Positions 1 through 10,619 of a DNA stretch of 64,000 bases are shown one piece after another. The position numbers and the translations under genes were made by a program. The first letter of the stretch is position 1. Each line of letters opens with the position of its first letter. The notes under the pieces were generated by a model. It had not been told where the DNA came from and ran no database searches. It worked only from the letters and a program-made list of their open reading frames with translations. Origin of the DNA: Cunninghamia lanceolata (lineage: Eukaryota; Streptophyta; Pinopsida; Cupressales; Cupressaceae). Location of the stretch: the NCBI GenBank assembly GCA_027924645.1, contig BSBN01000233.1, positions 11,054,501 through 11,118,500 of the forward strand, read 5' to 3'.

Positions 1-137
1 AGTCTAATCTAAACAACTATTACTTCCCATGAATGTGGGATAATACAATATGCTCACGGGATGACTTACAAAGCATATGCATCCAAATGTAATATAATAA
101 CAAAGTAAAGAGAAGGGTTAAACATGGGTTCCTAACA
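1..137 (-). repeat. Element A, 3' LTR (first 137 bases only)
   Basis: Read on the minus strand, the LTR starts TGTTAGGAACCC at 137, directly after a purine tract, and runs off the left edge of the window. The stop codon of the A polyprotein (132-134) lies inside this LTR start, as in many chromoviruses. Only the U3 end is present, so it cannot be compared with the possible 5' LTR fragment at 21509-21990, which would be the opposite end. Confidence 0.75.
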
Positions 138-777
138 TCCCCTCCCTCTTAGGAAATCTTTGTCCTCAAAGCTTAAGATGTGGAAATTGTTGTTGAATCT
201 AAAGGAGTGGTTCCCATGTAGCATCCTCTGGTTGCATTCCATGCAACTGAATTAAGACCTCTGTGATGGATCGGGAGCAAAGCTAATGAGTGCATCTGTC
301 GAGGATTGCCTTCAGCTCTAGAATGATGGATCCTTTGTTATCCAGTTCTAGTAAAATAGTTTGTGCTCTGATGCAGGTGCCAAGAACTTTCTTTAGACAA
401 GAGACATGAAATACTAGATGAACGCGGAAAGGAGGAAGCTCTAATTTATAAGAAACCAACCCAATCTTCTAAAGAACCTTATATGGCCCATAGAACTTTG
501 GAGATAACTTGTGACGCCCTTTGAGTTTCAGGGATGATTGCTTGTATGGTTGTAGATGAAGAAAAACCATATCACCTACTTGAAAAGTGTGCTCAGAACG
601 GTACTGATCAGCTTGTTGTTTCATTCGATTTCATGCCATGTGAAGATTGTCCTACAAGATACAAAGAATTTGATCTCGGGTTGGAAGAACTGTGTCGATA
701 GCCTGAACTGGTGAACTATTGGGGGTGTATGGAAGGAGCACTGGTGGTGCCTGACCATAGACTGCTTCAAATGGAGT
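132..777 (-). pseudogene. Element A pol, C-terminal part: end of integrase core, integrase C-terminus and chromodomain
   Basis: This is the end of the A polyprotein, separated from the rest (17239-20934) by the insertion of B. From 777 down it reads TPFEAVYGQAPP, the conserved end of the integrase core, then a basic integrase C-terminal region, then a chromodomain with EVLIQLHG...PEDATWEPLL near 180-280, and finally the short acidic tail EDKDFLRGRGC that closes many plant chromovirus polyproteins. The tail is in a different frame from the chromodomain, so there is at least one frameshift, and there are in-frame TAG stops. In this family the integrase inserts the cDNA and the chromodomain is thought to guide it to chromatin marks. 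The copy is dead. Confidence 0.85.
138..150 (-). other. Element A polypurine tract
   Basis: Minus strand AAGAGGGAGGGGA abuts the TG that opens the A 3' LTR. It overlaps the last codons of the A polyprotein. This is the expected plus-strand primer site for reverse transcription. Confidence 0.75.
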
Positions 778-1873
778 TGTTAGGGTAAAATGTGGATTAA
801 TCAATTTAATAATAATAAACACAAACATCAATAGAATAATGAAACTAAGAAAGATTGAATGAAATGAAGAAATGAATAATACAGTGCAAACCTTCCTTGA
901 ATCAAAGCTTCTATTGTTTGTCTATTAAAACCATCCTTGTTTGTAATGAAGTTGGGCCCTCAGTGAGTGCACTCCTTTTGTTGTGTTGTAGAATGTCGAT
1001 AGTAAATGGATGTGTTGATAGATATTGCTATGAAGAGGAGCTTCAAAGAAAATGGTGATCTCAAGTAGATTGTATTGGGGGTGCCAAAGGTGCGCTGGTG
1101 AATTTCTGTAGAGTAACAATACAAATAACCTGGATGAATAGAATGGAAGAATAAGGTTCCATTTATAGATTCAGAAGAATGAGGATCAACGGCTGAGAAG
1201 AAGTATGATGATCAATGGCTGAGAATGGTTGAGGAATGTGCAACCAATTGGAATATGACAAGTGTCCCACCTCCATCATGAAAGAGGGGATTTGACAAAA
1301 TTGAATGGAGAGTTAACTCCATTGATTGATCAGTTAACAAACTTGATTAGTCAGTTGGAAGAATGGATTGAGGGATTGACTGAATTGATTGATCAGTTAC
1401 CCGAATAGATTAAGGAGCTGACAGAATTGATTGGTTAGTTAACAGTTTTGATTGAGAGAAGAAATAGGACATGTGGGTGAGGGAATATTAGGTAATTAAA
1501 TATTTAATATATTTAATTACATGTGCAACATGGTGAGGTGGACAAAGTGAGGTAGAAAGATGAGGTGGAAGGTGAGGTCGATTTTTTAAATTGGAACTTA
1601 GAATAGAGGAATTTATGAATAATTAAATAATTTTAGGATTATTTAATTGTGTGAGATATTAGAAGAATTTAGGGAATTTAATTAAATAAATTGGTTTTTA
1701 TTTAATTTCAGAATAGTGAACCGATTAAATAAATTTAGAATATTTATTTAATTGATAGAAGAAGGGAATAAATATTTAGAATATTTATTTAGAATGGTAG
1801 GAGAAATTTAGAAGGGAAATAAATATTAAGAATATTTATTTAGAATGAATCGTGTCATTTTTAGGCATATACA
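778..1873 (-). repeat. Element B 3' LTR (1,096 bp)
   Basis: On the plus strand it starts TGTTAGGGTAAAATG and ends GGCATATACA. It matches 16102-17238 along its length. It lacks the roughly 40-bp tandem duplication present in the 5' LTR. It keeps a minus-strand TATA box, CTATAAATGG, at 1160-1168, which has mutated in the other LTR. Confidence 0.95.
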
Positions 1874-1887
1874 TTTTGCCCCTCTTT
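1874..1887 (-). other. Element B polypurine tract
   Basis: Minus strand AAAGAGGGGCAAAA directly precedes the TG of the 3' LTR. Position and composition are those expected of the plus-strand primer. Confidence 0.85.
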
Positions 1888-2175
1888 GATGCAATACAGT
1901 TTATAGCGTTGCTTCAAAGAAATCAATAGTCTGATAGTGATACATGCCCCAGTTTTCCTTTGGTACAAGTTTAATGATGATAGGATGCCCCCTCGGGAGA
2001 TTGGATGGGAAAAAGGTAGAAGGTATGAGACAGACAATCTCACGAAGATGAAGGGTTCAGGTTAGGTTGGAATGAAGAAAGGACACATTTCAGAGAAACG
2101 AGAATAAAACGAGAAGAAAAATAGGCGAGGGAAGTAGTCACAGTCATCACCTAGCTAGATTTAGGGTTTGCAAGC

Positions 2176-2183
2176 TATAAATA
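2176..2183 (+). promoter_or_regulatory. Candidate TATA box for the plus-strand PMD gene in B
   Basis: TATAAATA on the plus strand, flanked by GC-richer sequence, lies about 800 bases before the PMD reading frame. A telo-box-like TTAGGGTTT (2161-2169), common in plant promoters, sits just upstream. No LTR promoter drives this strand, so the antisense gene would need its own promoter. The 290 bases between the polypurine tract and this box show no coding potential. Promoter function is inferred from motif and position only. Confidence 0.5.
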
Positions 2184-2424
2184 GGAGCTAGGTCCACAAG
2201 ATAATTCATTTGTACACTTGGTTGATCTGGATTGGATTTGGAGAGCTTAGAGCAAACTTGGAGCAGCATGGCAGTGAGAGAGGCAGACATTCCATACAAG
2301 GAGCACCGATTTGAGCGAGTCCATTGATTCAGGCGGCTAGCAGAGGCAGGACCCCCGGTATGTGCTTCAAAAAATTTCCCTTAGGGTTGATTTAGGGTGT
2401 CATAAATGCTAGGCAAAAATAGTG

Positions 2425-2760
2425 CAAACAGATGCGCCAAACTACAGAATAGTGCATATGCAGTGTGAAACAGTGCATATGCAGCGCAAAATAGCACATA
2501 TGTGATTTTGCAGCGCATATGCTGAATTTGGCAGCGCATACGTTAAAGGTGCGCATGCATGGACATTAGCGGCGCATATGTGATTCCGCGGTGCATATGT
2601 CGAATGTAGCGGCACATACACTGAAGTTGTGCATATGTGGGTTTTAGTGGCACATCCATGATTTGGTGGCACTTTTGCTGAATGTAGCGGCGTATTTGCC
2701 AGAAGTGGCACATGTGTCAAGAAATGGCACTTTTACCACTTGTAGTGGCGCATTTGCTTT
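2425..2760 (+). repeat. GCGCATATG-like short interspersed motif cluster in the PMD leader
   Basis: About 20 copies of variants of GYGCATATG or GGCACAT occur at irregular intervals of 15 to 35 bases (for example AGTGCATATGCAG, CAGCGCATATGC, GCGGCGCATATGTG). The same motif family recurs in the 5' leader of B (14390-14560 and the 59-bp array at 15605-15990). The rest of 2184-2986, between the TATA box and the PMD frame, holds no other recognisable feature. Confidence 0.7.
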
Positions 2761-2986
2761 CGATAGAAAATTACTTAGCAAAATTGACTCGATGAGCATC
2801 CTGTTTGATGCATCAATCGATGAGATATCTTTGAGATTGCAGGAATCTAGTCAAGAGATGTGGTGTGCTATTTGAATCAATTTGAAATGCTATGTTTAGT
2901 TGATATAGGTCCATAGATACGTTGAGTATGGTATTTGAGGCTTTAGATTGATGTCTTTCTTTGCATGCTTGTAGGAGGAGATATGA

Positions 2987-4966
2987 GAAACATTACAGTT
3001 GAGGGAGACATTCCCCATGCCCCTATTGCAGAGATACATGCTCACGGAGATTGACAGAGAGGCGCTTGGTGCCATGGGATTGGACTATGTATGCTTCATG
3101 CCCGAGGTTCAGGCGAACCGCGGATTGCTGACGGCTGCAGTGGAGAGATTTCACAGCGAGGATGGGACTTTCCACCTCCCTACTGGCGAGATGACCATCA
3201 CCTTGGAGGATGTCTATCGGATTCTACACCTGCCCATTGATGGTGAGCTTGTGGAGTATGAACCACAGAGAGGTGTGGGACTTGCCGAGTGTAGGCGAGT
3301 ATTTGATGATCCGGGGTTGGTAGGATAGGTCATCCCATGGCACAATATTTATGAATGTTATGACTACTTCCCTGGGATTGTGGCAGGATTGATCAGAGGC
3401 ATTGTGTGCCCTGACAGGAGATTGCATGGATTCCCCATTGGATGGGGTAGGATCATGGAGAGGATGGTGACAGAGGGCACCCGATATGCATGGGGTGTCT
3501 GTGTATTGGCTCACTTGTATCACAACATGCACCAGGTAGTATACCACCGAAGTACGAGCCTTTCAGCCGGTGTGTCACTATTACAGTTTTGGCTATGGGA
3601 GCACATAGCAATCACGAGACTGATTTGTGTTTTTGCTAGATAGAGAGGGGAGCCATATAGCTATGGCTACATAGGGGTGATTTCCCAGCATAGGTTGGGG
3701 AAGCTAGAGTACTGGAGGCATGCTTTGGATGGGGTAGATGTGGTCGTCTGGCGACCATATCTGGACTGCGAGTAGTGGGATGATGAGGCAGATGAGTTAC
3801 CATACTGCTTTCAGACGAGATGGCTAATAGGACAGACCCACCACATACTAGAGAGACAGATGACAGGAAGGGTACAGAGACAGTTTGGTAGGAGGTAGGG
3901 CATGCCATAGGGGTAGGCTTACTTTTCATAGACACATGTGGAGAGGGTCAGATGGGAGCCGATGGCATCCTATGAGGAGGCCCTAGCAGAGTTTTGGCAG
4001 ACACCCTATGTCACCTGGGATATGAGGACACAGATAGTAGATGCAGGGATGACACAAGAGTACGAGGATTGGATTATTGCACACCCCTTTCTGAGATATT
4101 CAGAGCTTGGGATGTTGGTGCCTCACATAGATGAGGTAGACTCATATGAGGAGGGCCAAGTTGGTCGGAGGAGGAGGAGGAGGGGTAGAGGGAGAGGGAG
4201 AGGAGATGACGATGATGGAGGCTAATCTAGATAGAGGCAGAGAGTTGAGGAGGGGCCAGAGGTCACACAACAGGTACCCCCGGAGGTACCGTAGGTACAG
4301 CAAGGATAGATGCCACCACCCTAGCAGGTGGCACAGCAGGAGATGCCCCAGCCACAGGAGTTGGGACAGGCAGAGGTAGCACAGGGGCCAGTGCAGCTAG
4401 ACGCACATGAGAGGGCCATAGCTAGCCTGAGAAGATAGGTGAGAGAGCTGTGGGCATAGCTTAGGAGGGTGGATGCCTGGTGGGAGACTGATGCAATGGT
4501 GATTGCAGGGTTGACCCGAGAGAGGGACATGGCAGATGAACGGGTACAAGTTATCTGTGTAGAGCAGGATACCACAATAGCAACCCTGGGGATGGATGTA
4601 GCGAGCACCTTCTTGGTTGGACAAGTGCACCAGGCACAGGCACAGCTTGCACAGGCACAAATGCAATTAGCACAGGTGCAGGGGGAGCTTGCCAGAGCGT
4701 AGGCATAGGCATAGTATTATCGAGGCTTGTATCATGGAGCGGTGCCAGCGAGCTAGAGGGCTTCGAGCTTTAGGATCCAGTCTATGGCCTCCCAGAGAGC
4801 AGGTCCATTGAGGTTAGGGACCTCTGTGGTGTGTCCACAGCAGTTAGGGGTTGGCAGAGGGGGAGATACTATTGGCAGTGGTGGTCCACCGTAGGGATAG
4901 ACTTGTACCACACTTGCATTTTTCAGACATGTATCACCATCCATTGGGATGTATTTTTGTATATGA
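2987..4966 (+). pseudogene. Plant mobile domain (PMD) protein gene, antisense within element B
   Basis: One plus-strand frame spans about 660 codons with no frameshift that I can see. The first 400 codons match the PMD family (known from host genes MAIN and MAIL1 and from plant transposable elements): a leading LLTAAVERFHSEDGTFHLP block, GEMTITLEDVYRILHLP, then W/Y-rich blocks ending in VQRQFG and YEDWIIAHPFLRY. A short RRRRRRGRGRGRG stretch, a Q/P-rich segment, and a helical AQAQLAQAQMQLAQ tract follow. The frame is cut by about 20 stops, 19 of them TAG, where the family usually has Gln or Trp. No ATG is in frame at the start; an ATG at 2983 is in the next frame. PMD biochemistry is unknown. 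It lies between integrase and the 3' LTR, opposite to gag-pol. Confidence 0.82.
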
Positions 4967-6902
4967 TATTTATTTAGAGACAGATATTATGACATTTATA
5001 CATTTGGACTCACTTGTATGTGTATGAGGATGCAGCTATGGGATTTGGTCTATATGTTATGAGATAATGATTTCGCTCTTATTGTATGATGTGATGCATG
5101 TGCAAACTTAGATGCTCTATCTAATGTAAAGTGATGTTTATATGACTCGAATGCAGTCTTTAAAATGAGTGTTTTGATCTGATATGCTTTGATGTATGCA
5201 AATGCAACATGATGTCTGTATGATTATGCAACTTTTATGAGATGCACTTAGCTATGTTTTTTATCCCTTTTCTATTGGGACTATATGAGGATGATATATG
5301 GATGATCTAATGCATGTTATCATGTATGCAACTAATTTAATTATGTTTATGACTATCTCAAATGTGATGTGATATGCACCTATATGCTTTTGCTTTTTGT
5401 GATGTCCAAATGCACTCTATCGATACAAAAATGCCAGAATGAATGGATAGAAGAATTGACTTGAAAGAATGACTTGATTAGAGAGACTTAGAAGTTCTAT
5501 TTGATACTATTACTCTGCATAGTTCAGGTATTGTTTATTGTATGGGATATGGATGCATGGAATTGTGTATGGATACATAATGGATGCTTTGCTTTTGGAG
5601 TGCTTTATTTCATCATTGGGCGATTTATTTTTGGTACTTTTTCTGAAATGTTGTAAGTTAATACAAGCATCTAGGTATAATTGAACCAAGATGACCTGAG
5701 TACCACTTACATGGATTTGGATTTAGCAAGTTAGTACAAGAATCTAGTCAAAATTGAATCTAGATGACCTGATTACTTCTTGCATATCAACAGACAAGGA
5801 TTGCCCCTATTCATGTTAGACCTTTGATGTCCTCAATGATCTTTTGCCGATCATGTCCTTAGATAAGGCTTCATATTACTAAAGATTAATCTACAAATAG
5901 CAAACAAAGAAAAGAATCATGCCCCCATCATAGCATCTCTAGATTTTGGCATCCTTGAGTAGCATAGAAAGGCATGATAGCAGAAATCAAGACTGTAATT
6001 TTTAACCTAACCAACACAAATCATTCTTGCATTAAGGTGTGTTTGTTTCTTGCCATAATTTGAGTAAAATCATTTAGAAGACCTTAGGTGTTGTTCTGCT
6101 TTGCCTTGGATAGGTTAAGTGCCTTGCATCAAAATTTATGCTTTGGAGAGTGGTTCTACTTGCGCTTGCTTGCTTGGTGAGAAGGTTTCACAATCCTTAT
6201 TGGACCCTAAGGGACTGACCTAGTGCCTCAGGGGCTCATTGCTAAATGGCCTTGCCTACAAGATGATGCAGAGGCAACATAGTTCAAGGTAAACCCTAAT
6301 GGACCATGGATGGACTAGAAGAAAGCCGACAAGAAAGATGGCAAGGAATGAGATGGATGGGACTATAGGAGCCTTGGGGGTGCATGGGAATATGGCCTTG
6401 CCTACGTGACGATGCAGAGGCAATGTAGTTCATGGATTTGGACCATGGAAAACTGACGAGAGACACTATGCTAGGCTTATGCGATGGATACGGTATGGGA
6501 CAAAACCTTGGTTGACAAGGCCGACAAAGAGATAGAGTAGCAAGCCATGATAGGTAACTGTCAGGAGTTTATTATGGGACAGATATGGGTCAAATGGGAC
6601 ACAAGGAAGAATGGACTCAAGGTGATTGGTTTCCCAAAGATGGATAAGGTGGTTTACCACAAGTAACACCTGTTTACCAGGTTTTCACCACTTGCTTTTA
6701 TTTGCATGAAAGCTAGAAAGTATACATGATGCTTGTTTGCCAGGTTTTCATCATGATACCTATCCAAGGCACCTGTTTGCCAGGTTTTCACCAAAGGATG
6801 ATTTTTTTTGTACTTTTCTAATTTTCTAATTTTTTTATTCTTTTTTTTTCATTTTTGATTTTTTTTGTTTTGTATTTTGTGCCCCCTTGCGTTTGGGTTC
6901 CC
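4967..6902. other. Element B non-coding region between PMD gene and integrase end
   Basis: No credible ORF on either strand. Two duplicated stretches are visible: one around AAGTTAATACAAGCATCTAG (about 5655 and 5728) and one around GGCCTTGCCTACNNGATGATGCAGAGGCAA (about 6250 and 6395). Three copies of a dyad motif occur at 6667-6795 (separate entry). This is probably the shared 3' end of two convergent transcripts, gag-pol from the right and PMD from the left. Confidence 0.6.
6667..6795. repeat. Three spaced copies of a CCTGTTTGCCAGG dyad motif
   Basis: ACCTGTTTACCAGGTTTTCACC, its variant GCTTGTTTGCCAGGTTTTCATC and CACCTGTTTGCCAGGTTTTCACC follow one another at intervals of about 40 to 65 bases. 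Each core can form a short hairpin (CCTG...CAGG). They lie just past the integrase stop, where polyadenylation signals of B would be expected. The function is unknown. Confidence 0.7.
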
Positions 6903-8271
6903 CTAGGTGTAAAACCGGCGAAGATGTATGTTGTTGATTGGGTCATTGAACAGTTCACCCTCTGATGTTGCCAACTGATATGCCCCTGATCCGTAAGCAG
7001 CTACAATCACATAGGGCCCAAGCCAGTTGGGTTCGAACTTGCCTTTCTTTTCTCTATCTTGCTGGTTGCAAGGATTCTCCTTAAGAATGAGATCACCAAC
7101 TTTAAAGATTCTTGGGCAAACTCTGTGGTTATAGCTTCTTGACATCATTTATTGATATGCTTTGAGATGATCAAAGGCTTTCTATCTCCTTTCTTCTAGC
7201 AACTCTAGTTCTTGTAACCTGAAGACTCTGTACTCTTCATCTGATATGAGACCTTTTAGCGACACCCTGAGGGAGGGTAATTTGACTTCAATGGGGAGGA
7301 TGGCTTCTGAACCATAGACAAGGGCGTAGGGTGTAGCACCTGTGGGAGTGCGTATACTAGTTCTGTAGGCCCATAAGGTGGGATTGAGTTGGATATGCCA
7401 ATCACGGCTAGCATTGTTGACTGTCTTCTTGAGAATTTTCAAGATGGTCTTGTTGGATGCTTCAGCTTGACCGTTACCTTGGGGGTAGTATGGAGTGGAG
7501 AAACGATGTTGGATTTTGAAACATTCACAGAGTTCTTGGACATACTAGTTTTTGAATGGTCTTCCATTATTCGTGATAATGGATGAAGGAATGCCATATC
7601 TGCAGATAATGTAATTCAAGATGAATGAGGAAATTTGCTTACCTATGATGGTGGTGAGGGGAATGGCTTCAATCCACTTTGTGAAATACTCAGTGGCAGT
7701 TATGATGAATTTTTGGCCATTGGATGAGGGTGGATGGATCTTTCCCACAAGGTCAAGTCCCCATTGGCAGAAAGGCCAAGGTGTCGTTAAAGGTCTCAAC
7801 TCTTGAGCTAGTGCATGTAACAGGTTCCCATGTATTTGGCACTATTTGTACTTCTTAACAAATTGATATGAATCCATTTCCATGTTCGGCCAGTAATAAC
7901 CCAAACGCATGAGTTTCTTGGCTAAGGAAGGACCACTAGAGTGTGTTCCATAGATCGCCTCGTGTATGTCTTGCAAGGCAGTTATGGATTCTTCTCGTTC
8001 TAAACAACAGAGCAAAGTACCATCGAGACCACGTCGGTATAGGGTATCAGCTATGATGGTGTAGCGAGAGGTTTGTCGTATAAAAGTTCATCTTTAGTTA
8101 GAAGATAGGTTAGGTGGGAGAATGTTGTCCTTGAGGTAAGTGTAAATCTTACCATACCAAGGTGAATCAGATCCAACTAGAAGGTATATGGAATGGGTCT
8201 CAGGAAGATCATAAGCTGGTTACTGGATAGTTTCTACTAAGAACTCATACCGTGACTCATTTTCAGGTATT
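6903..8271 (-). pseudogene. Element B integrase
   Basis: Minus-strand frame carrying, in order: a zinc-binding HHCC region (near 8000-7850, HEAIYGTHSSG then a broken CxxC), the DDE core (WGLDLVGKI...TEYFTKWIEA, then IITNNGRPFKN where the second Asp has become Asn, then YYPQGNGQAEASNKTI), and a basic C-terminal domain ending LRRFYT at the stop 6903-6905. All segments are in the same frame. They are separated by TAG stops such as FKN*YVQ and ERR*KAFD, where relatives have Gln or a similar residue. There is no chromodomain, as expected for Tat. Inactive. Confidence 0.9.
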
Positions 8272-8654
8272 TCTAGAAGAGAGGTGATGGTTGCCATTGC
8301 ATCTGCTGCTTTATTCTAAATCCTGGGTATTTGCTTGAAGGAAATGGTCCCAAAGTGTTCCTTAAAGTCATCGACTATCCACTTGTATGGGACTAGCTTC
8401 TCGTCTTTGGTTTGATATTCATCGTTGACCTGATTGACTATTAGTTGGGAGTCATTGTAGACATGTAGCTCTTGGATTTTCCACTCAGTTGCCATCTTGA
8501 GACCAATTACTACGGCTTCATATTCTGCTATGTTGTTGGTGCATGGAAATAACAAACAGTAAGACTTTGGAATGGTGTCACCTTGAGGACTCATAAACAG
8601 GATACCTGCCCCTGATCCATGGTTTGTGTAAGACCCGTCGAAGTAGAGTTTCTA
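8272..8654 (-). pseudogene. Element B archaeal-type RNase H (second RNase H of Tat elements)
   Basis: Contains the RNase HI landmarks in order: FDGS with GSGAG, NNIAEYEA, NDSQLIVNQV (the usual GDS has become NDS) and NKAADAMA. This domain, gained by the Tat lineage, follows the original RNase H and takes over RNA degradation. It lies between RT-RNase H and integrase, the usual Tat position, which makes it a useful contrast with element C, where the same kind of domain precedes RT. Same frame as the integrase, one stop inside. Confidence 0.88.
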
Positions 8655-10619
8655 AGAAGATGTTGATATAGTGAATAAGGACTCATCTGAAAACTCAAAT
8701 TGCATTGGTGTGGTGTCTTGTAATGGTGCATCTGCTAGTTGATCAGCTATGATTTGTCCCTTGATGGATTTTCTGTCTACATATTCAATGTCGTACTCAC
8801 TTAGAAGCATTACCCATTTTGCTAGGCAACCTGTGAGAGTTGCTTTGCTGAGGAGATACTTCAGTGGATCTATTTTTACAATGAGTTTAACTAGATGTGT
8901 GACCATGTAATGTCAGAGTCTTTGTGAAGCAAAAAAAATGAAAGGCATGATCTTTCTATTCGCGAGTATTGCAACTCATAGCCCACTAAGGTTCAGCTGA
9001 TGTAGTAGATGGCTCTTTCTTTGTTCTCATAATCTTGTTGTGCTAGAAGAGCCCCAAGAGCAGTAGGTGTAGCAGATATGTAGAGAATTAGTGGTTTTCC
9101 TTGGATAGGAGGCATGAGAATGGGTGGATTCATAAGGTATTCTTTTAGTTTGTTGAATTCTTCTTCACACCTCTCATCCCATCTAAATGGAATGTTCTTG
9201 TGCAGGAGATGACTGAATGGTTGGCACTTGTCTACCAACTATGATATGAATCTGTGGATTGCCTATAGCTTGCCTTGTAGTGATCTCAATTGAGTTAGAG
9301 TCTTGGGTGGTGGCATGTCCATTATAGCTTTGACCTTGGCAGGATCCACCTCTATTCCATTTGCCGACACGATGAAGCCTAGCAGCTTGCCTGAAGTGGC
9401 TCCAAACACACATTTCTTTGGGTTTAGCTTGACTTGGAATTGGTCTAATCTTTGAAAGACTTTTTCTAATATGTCCAGATGTGATTCTCTTGTGAGTGAT
9501 TTTGCTAGGATATCATCGACATAGTCCTCCATTGTTACATGCATCATATCATGGAATATGGTTGTCATAGCCCGTTGATATGTGGCTCCTGCATTTTTTA
9601 GCCCAAATGGCATGACATTCCAGCAAAAAGTGCCCCATGGACAAGTAAAAGTTGTCTTGTGTTGGCCCTCTAGTGCTATTTTGCTTTGATTATATCCTGA
9701 GAATCCATCCATGAGAGATAACATGGTATGCCCTACAGTTACGTCAACAAATCATCCTTGCGGCATGCTTTGTTTAGGTCTCAAAAATCATTGCATAGTC
9801 TGACTCAGCCATCTAGTTTGGACACCGGCACAATGTTGGATATCCATTCCAGGTAATCTATAGCTCTGATGAACCCTACATCCAACAATTTCTTGAGCTC
9901 TTCTTTGACCAAAAGTGCTATGTGAGGATGCATCTTTCTAAGCTTCTGCTTTACTAGTTTTACTCTTGGATCCAATGGAAGATGATGTAGAATTAAGTTT
10001 GGGTCTAGACCCGGCATGTCTACATACGACCAAGTGAAGCTGCCTCTCTTTTTCTTAAAGAATGGTACAAACCTAGTTTTCTCTGGTGGGGTAAGAGATT
10101 TAGCAAAGTGGATAACCTTGGGCTGTTCCTCTATTCCAATATTAATAGGCTCTATCAGCCTAAAACAATATGTGACCTTTCCTAGTACATATCATTAGGG
10201 AGAGTGTCAAGCCTTCCATCGTCAGGTACCACAGTTGGGTTTTCACCTTCGGATGCATCCTTTCTTTTTACTTTTTTGGGGTTTGACACTGCTGTAAGGC
10301 AGTTTTCACCATTAGATCCAATTTTGACTTTGATATTTTTGTGACTAGAAGGCTTGGCACCCTCCCCGAAGTAAGCCACAGTATTCAGTTCAATAGTAAA
10401 ACCAGCTTTATGATCTCCCTTGGGTAGGTGGTCCCTAAGTTCCATATAATCAATGTAAGCATCGTTGTTTTGGAACATATCTAGTTGGGGAGTTCCTCGC
10501 AGATCCCAGTCAATAAGCTCAGGGTGCACGAGGGGGAGGGAGTCAGATGATAGACCTGATTCATTGATGGTGTGAATGGAAATGTTAGGAGCATTGGTAG
10601 GGGTGGTACTTTCCTTCAA
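8655..10619 (-). pseudogene. Element B reverse transcriptase and degenerate gypsy RNase H
   Basis: From 10619 down: a variable linker, then MPGLDPNLILHHLPL near 10017, the RT fingers, and the palm with DGFSGYNQ, MPFGLKNAGATYQRAM and the catalytic YVDD (plus-strand 9512-9529). Thumb and connection follow (MPPPKTLTQLRSLQGKL). The original RNase H begins LYISATPTALGALLAQ, so its first catalytic Asp is missing, as is typical when a second RNase H has been acquired. At least two frameshifts and several TAG stops are visible; GKL*AIHRFIS*L has TAG at two positions that are Gln in relatives. Confidence 0.9.

Noticed and set aside
2442..2720. Minus-strand ORF rich in Cys and His (92 aa)
   Set aside because: It is the reverse reading of the GCGCATATG motif cluster; its Cys/His pattern comes from the repeat, and no domain is formed.
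2987..4966. UAG read as glutamine (recoded stops) in the PMD gene
   Set aside because: Plant nuclear code does not reassign UAG, and the same TAG bias occurs in unrelated broken retroelement genes. Mutation of CAG explains it.
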